From: Salinibacillus aidingensis
GTDB taxonomy: Bacteria; Bacillota; Bacilli; Bacillales; Alkalibacillaceae
DNA length: 64,000 bases
Reading direction: 5' to 3'
NCBI RefSeq assembly: GCF_039522525.1
Contig: NZ_BAAADO010000007.1
Coordinates: forward strand, 1 to 64,000
Below the pieces are notes generated by a model that saw nothing but the letters and a program-made list of their open reading frames with translations, searched no databases and was not told where the DNA came from. Below, one piece after another: positions 24,481 through 32,910 of this stretch (its first letter is position 1; the number at the start of each line of letters is the position of its first letter). The position numbers and the translations under genes are program-made.

Positions 24481-25458
24481 CTATTCTCTTGGTATCCCTT
24501 TAAGCCATTCATCTACTTTGTCAGGGTTATTTTCAATAAATTCCTTAACAACATCTGCTGGGTCCTGACCGTCCTTATGAACCTTAGGCATCATTTCCTC
24601 CAGCATCTCATAGTTTTCATTATATTGTTCCATTACTTTGTACGCTCTTGGTGCATCTTCTTTTAATCCTTTACGGGCAACCGTGTAAACCTGGTCACCG
24701 TCACCGCCATAGATTTCCTGTGGATCTTCAAGCATTTTCAGATCCATGGTTCCGAAAGCCCAGTGTGGTTTCCAAAGGGGTACAATAATAGGCTCCTCGT
24801 TTTCAATAGCTGACTGCAGCGCAGCAAGCATAGCTGCTTCAGAGCTTGATGTCAGATTCCAATTTTCCAGCCCGTACTCTTCAAATACCTGTTGAGTATT
24901 CTGCATGATTCCGGCACCGGGATCTATTCCAACAATCTCCCAATCAACGGATTCACCTAGTTCTTCATTACCCTTTAAGTCCTCTATTGAATTTACATCT
25001 TCCATGTAGCTAGGAACGGTTAAAGCTAATGGTGCCTTATCAAGGACTTGCTTTACTTTCACAATATCGCCCTGGTATTCTTCCCAGTAAGAAGCGTGAG
25101 TGGCCGGGAGCCATGCGGATGTATGGAAATCAGCTGAACCTTCCGCAACACTGGACCACATTGGACCTGCCTCTACTTGTGACAGTTCAACATTGTAGCC
25201 GACCATCTCAAGCAATTCAGCAAGCATATGTGTACTAACCGTTTCTCTGGCCCAAGCAACGTATGGCTGCGTTAGATCCTTCTGACCGATTGCAGGTCCT
25301 TCCGTTGTTTCTTCGGAATTTTTATCGTCTGAGGAGTTGCTATTGTCCTCCTCATTACTATCTCCACCGCATGCAGCTAGAAACATCATGAGCATTAAAG
25401 CGAAAACGGTAAGACCAAATTTGATTTTACGATCCTTAAAAATAATAATACCTCCCAA
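24481..25458 (-). CDS. Glycine betaine/proline-type binding lipoprotein
   Basis: Substrate-binding protein of the OpuAC type, about 325 residues. Signal peptide with lipobox FLAAC, a serine/acid-rich linker, then the OpuAC fold with aromatic cage candidates (AWARETVS, SAWLPATHASYW, PLWKPHWAFG). No ATPase or permease is adjacent, so it must work with a transporter encoded elsewhere or be an orphan. The start is unclear: the frame opens with a TTG that is part of GGGAGG itself, and no ATG/GTG/TTG lies at normal distance after that site, so a rare ATT start is possible. A GGTAACGGTTACC palindrome lies 70 bases upstream. Confidence 0.85.
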   Translation of the reverse strand: MGGIIIFKDRKIKFGLTVFALMLMMFLAACGGDSNEEDNSNSSDDKNSEETTEGPAIGQKDLTQPYVAWARETVSTHMLAELLEMVGYNVELSQVEAGPMWSSVAEGSADFHTSAWLPATHASYWEEYQGDIVKVKQVLDKAPLALTVPSYMEDVNSIEDLKGNEELGESVDWEIVGIDPGAGIMQNTQQVFEEYGLENWNLTSSSEAAMLAALQSAIENEEPIIVPLWKPHWAFGTMDLKMLEDPQEIYGGDGDQVYTVARKGLKEDAPRAYKVMEQYNENYEMLEEMMPKVHKDGQDPADVVKEFIENNPDKVDEWLKGIPRE

Positions 25459-25527
25459 ATGAAATAGATTTGAGTAAGTTAAAGGCTATTTAAATTTAAA
25501 TGGCCTGTTAAAAAGCTGCTGTGTACT

Positions 25528-25540
25528 GGTAACGGTTACC
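25528..25540. promoter_or_regulatory. Palindromic operator, cre-like
   Basis: GGTAACGGTTACC, perfect except for its centre. TGGTAACGGTTACC partly fits the CcpA cre consensus. It could serve the binding-protein gene on the minus strand. The rest of the 376-base gap is AT-rich. Confidence 0.4.
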
Positions 25541-25794
25541 CAAAATTCAAACACTATTCATAATCATATCAAAAAAATTACATAAAACTAAATGAGCATT
25601 TTAAAGATATAGAGCATAAACGAGTATATGTTAGGGATACATAGTGCTATATGAAAATATTAAATAATTTCCAAAGATTATTTTAAATTACCAGACTATT
25701 TGCCTGTTTTCTTTCTTTTGCGAAACTTTTCTCGATCAAAAAACGAATCAAAGGGTTTGACGATGGCCATCAGAAGCTGATATTTTTATAATAG

Positions 25795-25810
25795 TAGAAA
25801 GGTTGTTCTA
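25795..25810. promoter_or_regulatory. Operator 1 of the TetR/MFS pair
   Basis: TAGAAAGGTTGTTCTA, arms TAGAA/TTCTA with six bases between. It directly follows a TATAAT (25787-25792) and ends 24 bases before the tetR start. The same palindrome is upstream of the MFS gene. Confidence 0.7.
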
Positions 25811-25834
25811 TCTAATGAAGGAGAAGTAGATAAT

Positions 25835-26389
25835 ATGAGTCGATCTGTAAAAAAAGAAGCACTTCTTGAAGTAGCTGAAGGGCTATTCTATAAGCATGGA
25901 TTTCGTGGTGTAGGACTAAAGCAAATAATTAATGAAGCGAATGTTGCAACGATGACCCTTTATAATCATTTTGAATCCAAAGACAATCTGGTTGAAGAAG
26001 TACTTAAGCAGCGGGAGGCACGTTATTGGTCTTATTTGGACTCTTACGTGGAAATGGATTCTGATTCACCTTTCATTCTTGCAGTTGAAGCCCACTGCCG
26101 CTGGCTAAAGGAACAATCCTATCAGGGGGATATGTTTTTAAGGGCGATAGAAGATTATGCAGGAACGGATAATGAGATTGAAAGCATTGCAAGAGGTCAT
26201 AAAGCTAAATTACTTCAATATTTTCAGCGGTTAGCTCAAAAGAAAGGAAAGGATAACAAACGGGAAATCGCTTATCAGCTTACATTGCTGCTTGAAGGAA
26301 CCACATCTATGACCACACTAATTGGTGCAGAGAAAGCAACCGAACATTCGATTGCGATGGCCAGGACGATTGTCCGGCATACATCGTAA
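25835..26389 (+). CDS. TetR/AcrR-family regulator
   Basis: A 184-residue TetR-type repressor. The N-terminal helix-turn-helix is ALLEVAEGLFYKHGFRGVGL then KQIINEANVATMTLYNHFES. The C-terminal ligand domain is helical. AAGGAG is upstream of the ATG. The palindrome TAGAA-N6-TTCTA overlaps its promoter and recurs before the next gene, so it probably represses itself and the MFS transporter. The ligand is unknown. Confidence 0.9.
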   Translation: MSRSVKKEALLEVAEGLFYKHGFRGVGLKQIINEANVATMTLYNHFESKDNLVEEVLKQREARYWSYLDSYVEMDSDSPFILAVEAHCRWLKEQSYQGDMFLRAIEDYAGTDNEIESIARGHKAKLLQYFQRLAQKKGKDNKREIAYQLTLLLEGTTSMTTLIGAEKATEHSIAMARTIVRHTS

Positions 26390-26406
26390 TTTTTTTCCTA
26401 CAGAAA

Positions 26407-26422
26407 TAGAAAGGTCGTTCTA
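26407..26422. promoter_or_regulatory. Operator 2 of the TetR/MFS pair
   Basis: TAGAAAGGTCGTTCTA, one base different from operator 1, lying 31 bases before the MFS start. Confidence 0.7.
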
Positions 26423-26452
26423 TATAATTTTTGCAGAACCGGGGAGGTGAAT

Positions 26453-27643
26453 ATGATGAAATTCTCAAAGCTGGTTCTACCAGGTATTACGATGATTGCG
26501 GTCACCTATGGATTAGCAAGGTTTAGTTTTGGACTGCTTCTTCCAGATTTGAATCAGTCACTTGAAATGTCCAACTTTGTATCAGGGATGGTCTCTTCAT
26601 TATTTTACTTGTCCTATTGTTTTACCATTATTCTGTCTACAGTCATTACAACAAGAGAAGGGCCGAGAAGGATGATTATCGCGGCCGGTCTATCGGCATT
26701 TGCCGGATTAATGCTGATGGCAGTAACTCCAAACGTATGGATGCTGGCATTAGGTGTTTTACTGGCTGGAGGAAGCACAGGCCTGGTATCCCCGCCTTAT
26801 GGTGCAGCGATATCCCTTTGGATTCAGAGGGATGAACAGGGGAAAGCAAATACATGGATCAATTCCGGAACAAGCTTTGGTATCGCTCTTACTGGAGCAG
26901 GGGCGATCTTATTATCCCCTAATTGGAGACTGACCTATTTCATCTATGCGATGCTGACACTCTTTATTTTGATCTGGAATTACCGTATCATTCCAAAAAT
27001 CAGTGCAAATCCAAAGATCATGCTTGAGAAAGGGAGCTATTCGATACAAGGGGTTAAGGGTTCCATTCCTTTGATTCTGGCATCCCTGATTTTAGGGATT
27101 TCTACAGCAGCCTTCTGGTCATTTTCAAGAACGTTTATCCAGGTGGCTGGTGATTACAGTGAATGGCAGCTTGCTGTATTCTGGATTGTTATTGGTATAT
27201 TTGGTGTGCTGGGGGGATTTTCCGGATCCTTAGTTGAAAAAGGAGGCTTACCATTCTCATATAAATTAGGAAGTATCGCTATTGCCTCCGCATCGATGAT
27301 TCTATCGGTGGCTCCTGAACACTTATTCATGGCTTATTTATCAGCAGGTCTTTTTGGGAGCTCTTATATCTTTTTAACAGGCGTTCTTCTGGTCTGGGGA
27401 ATTCGAGTATTTATTGATAATGCATCTTTGGGCATTGGGGTTCCGTTTTTGCTTTTGGCAGTAGGTCAGGTGATAGGTTCTGCACTGGCCGGCTGGCTGA
27501 TTGGAACCTGGGGCTATGCTCCTTCGTTTGTCTTTTATGGTTCCGTTGGCATGGCTGCTGCCCTTTTAGCTCCTAAAAAGAGAAAAGAAGCGACTGGGCT
27601 TCCTGTGAATCTGGAACAGAACGTAACCGAGAGTACAAAGTAA
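26453..27643 (+). CDS. MFS transporter, YbfB/YjiJ-like
   Basis: About 396 residues with 12 predicted membrane segments. The N-terminus VTYGLARFSFGLLLPDLN is the signature of the YbfB/YjiJ branch of the major facilitator superfamily, and the loop TTREGPRRMIIAAG takes the place of the usual motif A. Substrate unknown. GGGGAGG precedes two ATGs (26453, 26456); the GTG at 26447 overlaps the site. It lies 64 bases after tetR and shares its operator, pointing to a TetR-controlled efflux unit. Confidence 0.85.
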   Translation: MMKFSKLVLPGITMIAVTYGLARFSFGLLLPDLNQSLEMSNFVSGMVSSLFYLSYCFTIILSTVITTREGPRRMIIAAGLSAFAGLMLMAVTPNVWMLALGVLLAGGSTGLVSPPYGAAISLWIQRDEQGKANTWINSGTSFGIALTGAGAILLSPNWRLTYFIYAMLTLFILIWNYRIIPKISANPKIMLEKGSYSIQGVKGSIPLILASLILGISTAAFWSFSRTFIQVAGDYSEWQLAVFWIVIGIFGVLGGFSGSLVEKGGLPFSYKLGSIAIASASMILSVAPEHLFMAYLSAGLFGSSYIFLTGVLLVWGIRVFIDNASLGIGVPFLLLAVGQVIGSALAGWLIGTWGYAPSFVFYGSVGMAAALLAPKKRKEATGLPVNLEQNVTESTK

Positions 27644-27686
27644 AAGAGACTATGACGGATAGCGCTGACGAAAGAACAATGGAATC

Positions 27687-27726
27687 AAAAACCGGGAAGG
27701 CCATACAGATGGTCTTCCCGGTTTTA
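27687..27726. terminator. Terminator of the MFS gene
   Basis: Arms AAAACCGGGAAGGCC and GGTCTTCCCGGTTTT with one mismatch. It sits between convergent genes and may serve both. Confidence 0.8.
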
Positions 27727-27762
27727 TAAAGATAATCAGTTACTTATGAATGAAACGACGCA

Positions 27763-28986
27763 TTACGCTTTAGTATGCTTATTTTTCGTTAATGTAAAAA
27801 AGGCAATACAGCCAATCAGTGACGTACTGAACAAGATCGCCCCCATCGGTACTGCTGTAGATTCATCAAGGCCCACAAGCGGTGAAACCAGGGATCCCAG
27901 TAAGAGGGGAAGCATACCAAGCACGGCACTGGCACTCCCAGCCCGTTTCTCCTGATGCTCCATAGCCAGAGTGAAGGTGCTGGTTAAGACCATTCCCATA
28001 GATGTCATATAAATAAAAATCGGAATCACAAGACTGAACAGTGGGCCTTCTATAATAGCCATCGTTAAAATAACCGTTGTTGCACTTAAGGCGATAATGA
28101 CAGCTGTGCGCAGTAATTTTCGTTCAGGAATAATTCCCCCTAAACGGCCAATGATAAAACTTCCTGAAATAATAGCCAGTCCATTGATGCCAAACAGGAC
28201 CCCGTATACCTGTGGGGAAACCCCATAAATTCCCTGATAAACGAATGGGGTCCCTGAGACATAGGCAAAGCTGCCCCCGTGAACAAAGCCTACAACCAGT
28301 GCGTAGCCAATGAACGAACGGTCTTTCATCAGACTTCCCATCGTTTTGATTGTATTTCCGACTGAGCCCGGAATCCGCCGCTCTTCAGGCAGAGTTTCTT
28401 TCAGCTTCCATGCTACGGTGAGCACAATTAAAATGCCGATTATCCCTAAAAAGTAAAAAATCGTTTCCCAACTCGCAAACGGCAAGGCTAAAATGGCGCC
28501 CCCTGCCATCGGGGCTATCATAGGGGCAACCGCATTAATAACCATTAACAGGGCGAAAAATTTTGTGAGCTCTCGTCCACTGAATACATCACGGACGACT
28601 GCCCGGGAAAGCACCACACCGGCAGAAGCGGTAAAGCCCTGGAGGAAGCGTCCGATAACGAGCGTCGTAATATTCGGTGCAATGGCACATATAAAAGAGG
28701 ACAGGGCAAACAGGGAAATGGAGATTAATAGAGGCGTTCTTCTTCCCTGAGAGTCACTGATCGGTCCAATGATGATTTGACCAATAGCAAGGCCAATTAA
28801 ACAAGTTGTTAAGCTGAGCTGTACGAGCGAGGCACTGGTATGTAAATCATCGGCAATGCCGGGGAAGCTGGGGAGATACATGTCGATATTTAGCGGTCCT
28901 AATATCCCCAGCATGCCAAGAAGAAAAGCCAGTCCCAGACGCTCTTTTCCTGCTGGATTATGAATTTCGAACACTCTCCCTATCAA
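27763..28986 (-). CDS. Bcr/CflA-family drug exporter
   Basis: A 407-residue MFS exporter with 12 membrane segments. Typical Bcr/CflA phrases are PLNIDMYLPSFPGIADDL, IIGPISDSQGRRTPLL and RAVVRDVFSG. The family exports bicyclomycin, chloramphenicol and other compounds. The frame opens at a TTG (28986) that precedes, not follows, GGGAGAG, so the true start is probably downstream and cannot be fixed from sequence. Single-gene unit. Confidence 0.88.
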   Translation of the reverse strand: MIGRVFEIHNPAGKERLGLAFLLGMLGILGPLNIDMYLPSFPGIADDLHTSASLVQLSLTTCLIGLAIGQIIIGPISDSQGRRTPLLISISLFALSSFICAIAPNITTLVIGRFLQGFTASAGVVLSRAVVRDVFSGRELTKFFALLMVINAVAPMIAPMAGGAILALPFASWETIFYFLGIIGILIVLTVAWKLKETLPEERRIPGSVGNTIKTMGSLMKDRSFIGYALVVGFVHGGSFAYVSGTPFVYQGIYGVSPQVYGVLFGINGLAIISGSFIIGRLGGIIPERKLLRTAVIIALSATTVILTMAIIEGPLFSLVIPIFIYMTSMGMVLTSTFTLAMEHQEKRAGSASAVLGMLPLLLGSLVSPLVGLDESTAVPMGAILFSTSLIGCIAFFTLTKNKHTKA

Positions 28987-29092
28987 ATAGTGTGTAAGTT
29001 AATACAAATAAGATTAGTATAAGGTAAGAAGGATTGCCTGTCCAGAAAGAAATCCTCAAATAAATCTTTATGCTTATGATTCTGTTTTTACT

Positions 29093-29200
29093 TCATTTGC
29101 CCGTTCCTAGCCCGATTCCTTCTTCGATTAGACTGCTTAATCGCCAAACCTTAATGGCATTTTTGGAAATTTGATTTTCAGGTTCTTGAATAGGCTGCAT
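29093..29200 (-). pseudogene. YdbS-like PH-domain protein, N-terminal stub
   Basis: An ATG with AAAAAGGAGA upstream opens 35 codons, MQPIQEPENQISKNAIKVWR then LSSLIEEGIGLGTGK. The phrase ISKNAIKVWRLSSLIEE matches the N-terminus of YdbS-type bacterial PH-domain membrane proteins as I remember them. The rest of the protein is absent, so this is a truncated remnant. Confidence 0.4.
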
Positions 29201-29419
29201 CGGTAGATTCTCCTTTTTTGAACGATGACTACTATGACTAACTCATACGATTGTTTTGCTGATACGTTTCATCTCTTCTGTTTGGTTTTTATTTATAAAC
29301 GATTATAAATAAAAAATAAATCCACCAGGTAACGAAACCCGAGTGGACTTATCTTCTCCAACTTATATTGTAACAGAATACATTTTTTAGAAAACATAAC
29401 CTAAGACCTGTTTTTACCA

Positions 29420-29986
29420 TTAAAAATCATATTTTGCCTCTTCTGCCTCACGGACCTTTGCATACGTTTCCGATAAAACCATCGTATCTTCAACAAGCCG
29501 GTCGAGACGTAAAAGAACATCATCATTGGTAATTTCTTTGCGATAGAAATCCTTTTCTTCAATAAATACATAGGTTGGAACGATCTGTGCTTTCATATAG
29601 GTCAGTATGGGCTTTAACTGCTGCTCAGCAATCAGGTAATGCTTTGGTGAACCGGCTGTAACAATGATACTTACAACCTTATCAAGAAAGGCCTGTTGGG
29701 GGAGCAGGTCAAAAATATTTTTTAATGTAGCGGGAATGGATGCCTGGAAAATCGGTGTGCCAATAATGATGGTATCGGCATCCATAAGGGTCTCTGCTAC
29801 ATATTTCGTATCCCCTTCATATTCTAAATAGTTTCGGCCATCACTGAATTGGATGTGATAGTCCGCTAAATCAATCACGGTAATCTCCGCATCCGGATAG
29901 CTTTCAGAAAGGGATTGAACTGTATAATTTATAGCTGTCCGTGTTTTTGATCCAACAATGGACCCTGACAATGCCACGACGTTCAT
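29420..29986 (-). CDS. NADPH-dependent FMN reductase
   Basis: A 188-residue flavodoxin-fold reductase of the SsuE type. VALSGSIVGSKTRTAINY binds the FMN phosphate; GTPIFQASIPATLKNIFDLL is the second conserved stretch. It is the second gene of an operon with the LLM oxidoreductase, 14 bases behind it, and would supply reduced flavin to it. The ATG follows GAGGTACTCACAAT. Confidence 0.9.
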   Translation of the reverse strand: MNVVALSGSIVGSKTRTAINYTVQSLSESYPDAEITVIDLADYHIQFSDGRNYLEYEGDTKYVAETLMDADTIIIGTPIFQASIPATLKNIFDLLPQQAFLDKVVSIIVTAGSPKHYLIAEQQLKPILTYMKAQIVPTYVFIEEKDFYRKEITNDDVLLRLDRLVEDTMVLSETYAKVREAEEAKYDF

Positions 29987-30000
29987 ATTGTGAGTACCTC

Positions 30001-31059
30001 CTAGTCTTTTGCTGTATATTTTTTGATGGCAGGAATAATTTCTGTACCAATGATTTCAAGATTCTTTTGCAATTTATCCAATGGCATACCGCCAAAATCA
30101 ATTTGGGCAATATAGCGCTGGTGGCCAAATTGTTCATGCTGATAGAGAATCTTTTCAATGATCTCCTGTGGGCTGCCAACATTCATTATATTCCGACGGT
30201 CGACACCCTGTGCGAAAAGCTGTTTGGCAAAACCCCGGCCGTTGGTTTTTTTCATCCCCTCGTTAATATGAGGATAAAGCTCTCTTAACGCCTGCTGTGA
30301 GGTTTCCGCTGCGTAGAAAAATCCTGCTGTGGCTACCGGAAGCTGAGCTGGATCATGACCGCTGCGACGGGCTGCTTCCCGGTAAGCATCCACGGTTTGT
30401 TTAAATACGGAAACCGGTCCGCCCAGATGAGCCATAAACATTGGAACACCGGCAAATCCTGCTTTTATGGCACTGGCAGGAGTACCGCCAACTGCCCGCC
30501 AAATCGGAAGGGCTCCTTCTTTTGGACGAGGAATGACCTGTGCATTTTCCAGGGGTGCGCGGAATCGTCCCTCCCAGTTCACGGTTTCCTCCTGATTAAT
30601 TTTTAATAACAAGTCAAATTTCTCTTCATATAAATCCTCGTAATCATTTATATCATAACCGAGTAAGTTAAATAGTCCAACTCTGGAGGCTCGGCCTGCA
30701 ACAAGCTCGGTCCGTCCTTTTGAAACCAGATCAATCGTTGAAAAGTCCTCATAGACGCGTACAGGGTCGGAGGTACTAATAATGGTAGATGAACTTCCGA
30801 TTTTTATTTTTTCCGTTGCCTGGGCGATCGCTGATAATACGACGGTGTGTGCCTGAGTTGCAAAATATTCCTGGTGACTTTCCCCTACACTGAAGAAGTC
30901 GACACCTGCCTGTTCAGCCAGTTTGGCATATTCAATAATTTCATGTATACGCTGCTGTGCAGAAATTCTTTCCCCTGTTGATGGGTCAGGGAGATGGTCC
31001 CCTAATGTGTAAATACCGAATTCCAAGCCTTTTTCCGGATTGAGTCGATACTGTTCCAT
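30001..31059 (-). CDS. LLM-class flavin-dependent oxidoreductase
   Basis: A 352-residue luciferase-like monooxygenase (TIM barrel). Visible are EFGIYTLGD at the N-terminus, LAEQAGVDFFSVGESHQEYF, IKIGSSSTIISTSDPVRVYE, and RTELVAGRAS. Such enzymes use reduced FMN and oxygen; the substrate is unknown, often a sulfonate or alkane-like molecule. The FMN reductase downstream is the likely partner, and a divergent HxlR regulator upstream is the likely control. AGAAGGTGAAG precedes the ATG. Confidence 0.9.
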   Translation of the reverse strand: MEQYRLNPEKGLEFGIYTLGDHLPDPSTGERISAQQRIHEIIEYAKLAEQAGVDFFSVGESHQEYFATQAHTVVLSAIAQATEKIKIGSSSTIISTSDPVRVYEDFSTIDLVSKGRTELVAGRASRVGLFNLLGYDINDYEDLYEEKFDLLLKINQEETVNWEGRFRAPLENAQVIPRPKEGALPIWRAVGGTPASAIKAGFAGVPMFMAHLGGPVSVFKQTVDAYREAARRSGHDPAQLPVATAGFFYAAETSQQALRELYPHINEGMKKTNGRGFAKQLFAQGVDRRNIMNVGSPQEIIEKILYQHEQFGHQRYIAQIDFGGMPLDKLQKNLEIIGTEIIPAIKKYTAKD

Positions 31060-31195
31060 ATGTCTTCACCTTCTTTTCATTGTTAATCGTCCTTCTGTTA
31101 TTTTACCATTGGTATATAAAATCTTTAGTATAAATGTTTCCACTGTTATTATAGTTTAAAAGGGTGTATCGTGTAAGTACACACTTTTTAGTAAT

Positions 31196-31217
31196 ATAGT
31201 ATACAAAAGGATACTAT
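31196..31217. promoter_or_regulatory. HxlR-type operator
   Basis: A perfect inverted repeat ATAGTAT-N8-ATACTAT in the divergent region, ending 12 bases before hxlR. Position suggests that the HxlR protein controls both its own gene and the LLM operon. Confidence 0.6.
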
Positions 31218-31229
31218 GGAGGTCGGAAC

Positions 31230-31592
31230 ATGAAAATTGAGCCGGAATTATGTCGTGTGGAGGACGCTTTAGGAATTTTAGTAGGAAAATGGAAGCCGAT
31301 TATTTTGCTTCATTTGCTAAAAGAAGGAACACAGCGGTTTAGTGAATTGAAACGAAATGTCCCTGGAATTACTCAAAAGATGCTGACAAAGCAGTTGCGG
31401 GAGCTGGAAGAAGAGGATATTGTCGAGCGTGTCGTTTATCCTCAGGTGCCTCCTAAGGTAGAGTACTCCATTACGGAATATGGAAAAAGCCTGCAGCCGA
31501 TATTGGAAGCAATGCATGAATGGGGGAAAAAGCATACCCAGCATAAGCAGGAGAAATTAAAAAGGGAAAAAGAAACTTTAAGTGAAGGGTAG
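31230..31592 (+). CDS. HxlR-family regulator
   Basis: A 120-residue winged-helix regulator. The family pattern is complete: LGILVGKWKPIILLHLL, RFSELKRNVPGITQKMLTKQ then LRELEEEDIVERVVYPQVPP and KVEYSITEYGKSL. HxlR proteins such as YodB/CatR sense quinones, diamide or aldehydes through a cysteine near the N-terminus; Cys8 (ELCRVE) is in the right place. It is divergent from the LLM/FMN reductase operon with a palindrome between. Confidence 0.9.
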   Translation: MKIEPELCRVEDALGILVGKWKPIILLHLLKEGTQRFSELKRNVPGITQKMLTKQLRELEEEDIVERVVYPQVPPKVEYSITEYGKSLQPILEAMHEWGKKHTQHKQEKLKREKETLSEG

Positions 31593-31594
31593 TA

Positions 31595-31637
31595 AGGAGA
31601 GAAGACCTGAAATAGGTCCAGCTCTCCTTTTATTTTT
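31595..31637 (+). terminator. hxlR terminator
   Basis: Outer arms GGAGAG/CTCTCC and inner GACCT/AGGTC, then TTTTATTTTT. Confidence 0.7.
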
Positions 31638-31883
31638 ATGTTTCAGAGAAAAGTAAACAAAAAAGCGGGGATTTTTGGTTAATTTGTAGAAACGTATATA
31701 TGAAGAAACATTCAGGGTGTTAATTTTCGGTTTCACTCATAAGATGGTGAGAAACGGCTGTATGTCTCCTTACCTTCTTTATAAACCATTAGAAGGCGGG
31801 AGAGGAGAAGCTACTTAAATTTTCTAAGCAAAAGCTCACTTATCCATACTAAGGCAGGCTGATTTCACAAAAGGAGGATCAAT

Positions 31884-32348
31884 ATGGATAATCGGGAATA
31901 TAGGAAGGCAATGGGGAAGTTTGCCACGGGAATCACGGTGGTTACCGGTGAATTTGACGGGGCCTTTCAGGGGATGACGGTCAATGCGTTTATGTCTGTT
32001 TCCCTGGATCCGAGGCTCATTACCATTTCGATTGATGAACGGGCCTCCATGTATGAAAAGCTGCAGAGCCATGATCGCTTTGGGGTCAGTGTATTATCGG
32101 AGGATCAACAGCCCTTCTCCATGATTTTTGCCAAACAAATGGAGCAGGACAGAGACATTCCGTATGAATATAGAGATGGAGTACCAGTTATTAAAGATTC
32201 GCTGGTTACTTTATCCTGTAAAATCGAAAATAAAGTGAAGGCCGGCGATCATATGCTGCTTATTGCTGAGGTCACGGATGTACAGGTTAAAGAAGGAGAT
32301 CCGCTTCTTTTCTTTAATAGTGAATATCGTCATATAAAAGATAAATAG
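31884..32348 (+). CDS. Flavin reductase domain protein
   Basis: A 154-residue protein of the HpaC/DIM6 flavin reductase family: YRKAMGKFATGITVVTG, GMTVNAFMSVSLDPRLITIS (FMN contact) and GDHMLLIAEV near the end. It reduces FMN or FAD with NAD(P)H, probably for a monooxygenase; the LLM gene is 0.9 kb away on the other strand. AAGGAGG precedes the ATG. No partner is adjacent. Confidence 0.88.
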   Translation: MDNREYRKAMGKFATGITVVTGEFDGAFQGMTVNAFMSVSLDPRLITISIDERASMYEKLQSHDRFGVSVLSEDQQPFSMIFAKQMEQDRDIPYEYRDGVPVIKDSLVTLSCKIENKVKAGDHMLLIAEVTDVQVKEGDPLLFFNSEYRHIKDK

Positions 32349-32354
32349 ACGACC

Positions 32355-32381
32355 AGGGCTGATGAGATCAGTCCTTTTTCT
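32355..32381 (+). terminator. Terminator after the flavin reductase gene
   Basis: Arms AGGGCTGAT and ATCAGTCCT with a short loop, then TTTTTC. Confidence 0.6.
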
Positions 32382-32399
32382 ATAGGGAGGAGTTTAATT

Positions 32400-32732
32400 A
32401 TGATCATTCATGGACATGCAGTAGAGGGAAAGGTGCGGGATAATAAGACCCGCTGTGAGCATTATCATGGGCGAAGAGATATTATCGCCATCAAATTTAA
32501 ATGCTGTCAGACCTATTATCCCTGCTACAAATGCCATCAGGAGAAAACGAATCATCCCGTTAGCGTCTGGAAAAAGGATGAGTTTGCGGAAAAAGCTATT
32601 TTATGCGGGGCGTGCGGGTATGAATTAACGATTCATGAGTATTTACATAGTCAATCGATCTGTCCGAATTGTAAAGCATCCTTTAATCCAAACTGCAAAT
32701 ATCATTATCCCTTGTATTTTGAGAACAATTAG
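32400..32732 (+). CDS. CHY zinc finger protein
   Basis: A 110-residue CHY-type zinc finger protein. Cys/His pairs are seen in RCEHYHG, FKCCQTYYPCYKCHQEKTNH, ILCGACGYELT, SICPNCKASFNPNC and KYHYPLYF. Function of the bacterial members is not settled. GGGAGGAG precedes the ATG. It lies 102 bases before the disrupted start of the metal ATPase gene, but a functional link is not shown. Confidence 0.88.
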   Translation: MIIHGHAVEGKVRDNKTRCEHYHGRRDIIAIKFKCCQTYYPCYKCHQEKTNHPVSVWKKDEFAEKAILCGACGYELTIHEYLHSQSICPNCKASFNPNCKYHYPLYFENN

Positions 32733-32834
32733 CGGAAACAGCCTCCTATCTTTCATGATTCTTTCCTATATTGATATAGGTCAATTTCTTTTTACCGCTT
32801 GGGCCTTACTATTAAAGATAAGGAGGAAATAAAC

Positions 32835-32910
32835 ATGAGTAAAGCTGTCCTGTATAAAAAAGATTGAAGGAACTCTAAATAAAACGGAAGGTGTCGACAC
32901 AGCCAAGGTA
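32835..32910 (+). pseudogene. Broken 5' end of the metal P-type ATPase gene
   Basis: AAGGAGGAAATAAAC-ATG is an excellent start giving MSKAVLYKKD then stop. If one A of the run of six (32856-32861) is removed, the frame reads MSKAVLYKKIEGTLNKTEGV and continues into the ATPase. KIEGTLNKTEGVDTAKV is the second half of a heavy-metal-associated domain; the preceding loop with its CxxC is missing. So the 5' end shows a deletion of the metal site plus a one-base frame error. Confidence 0.7.
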
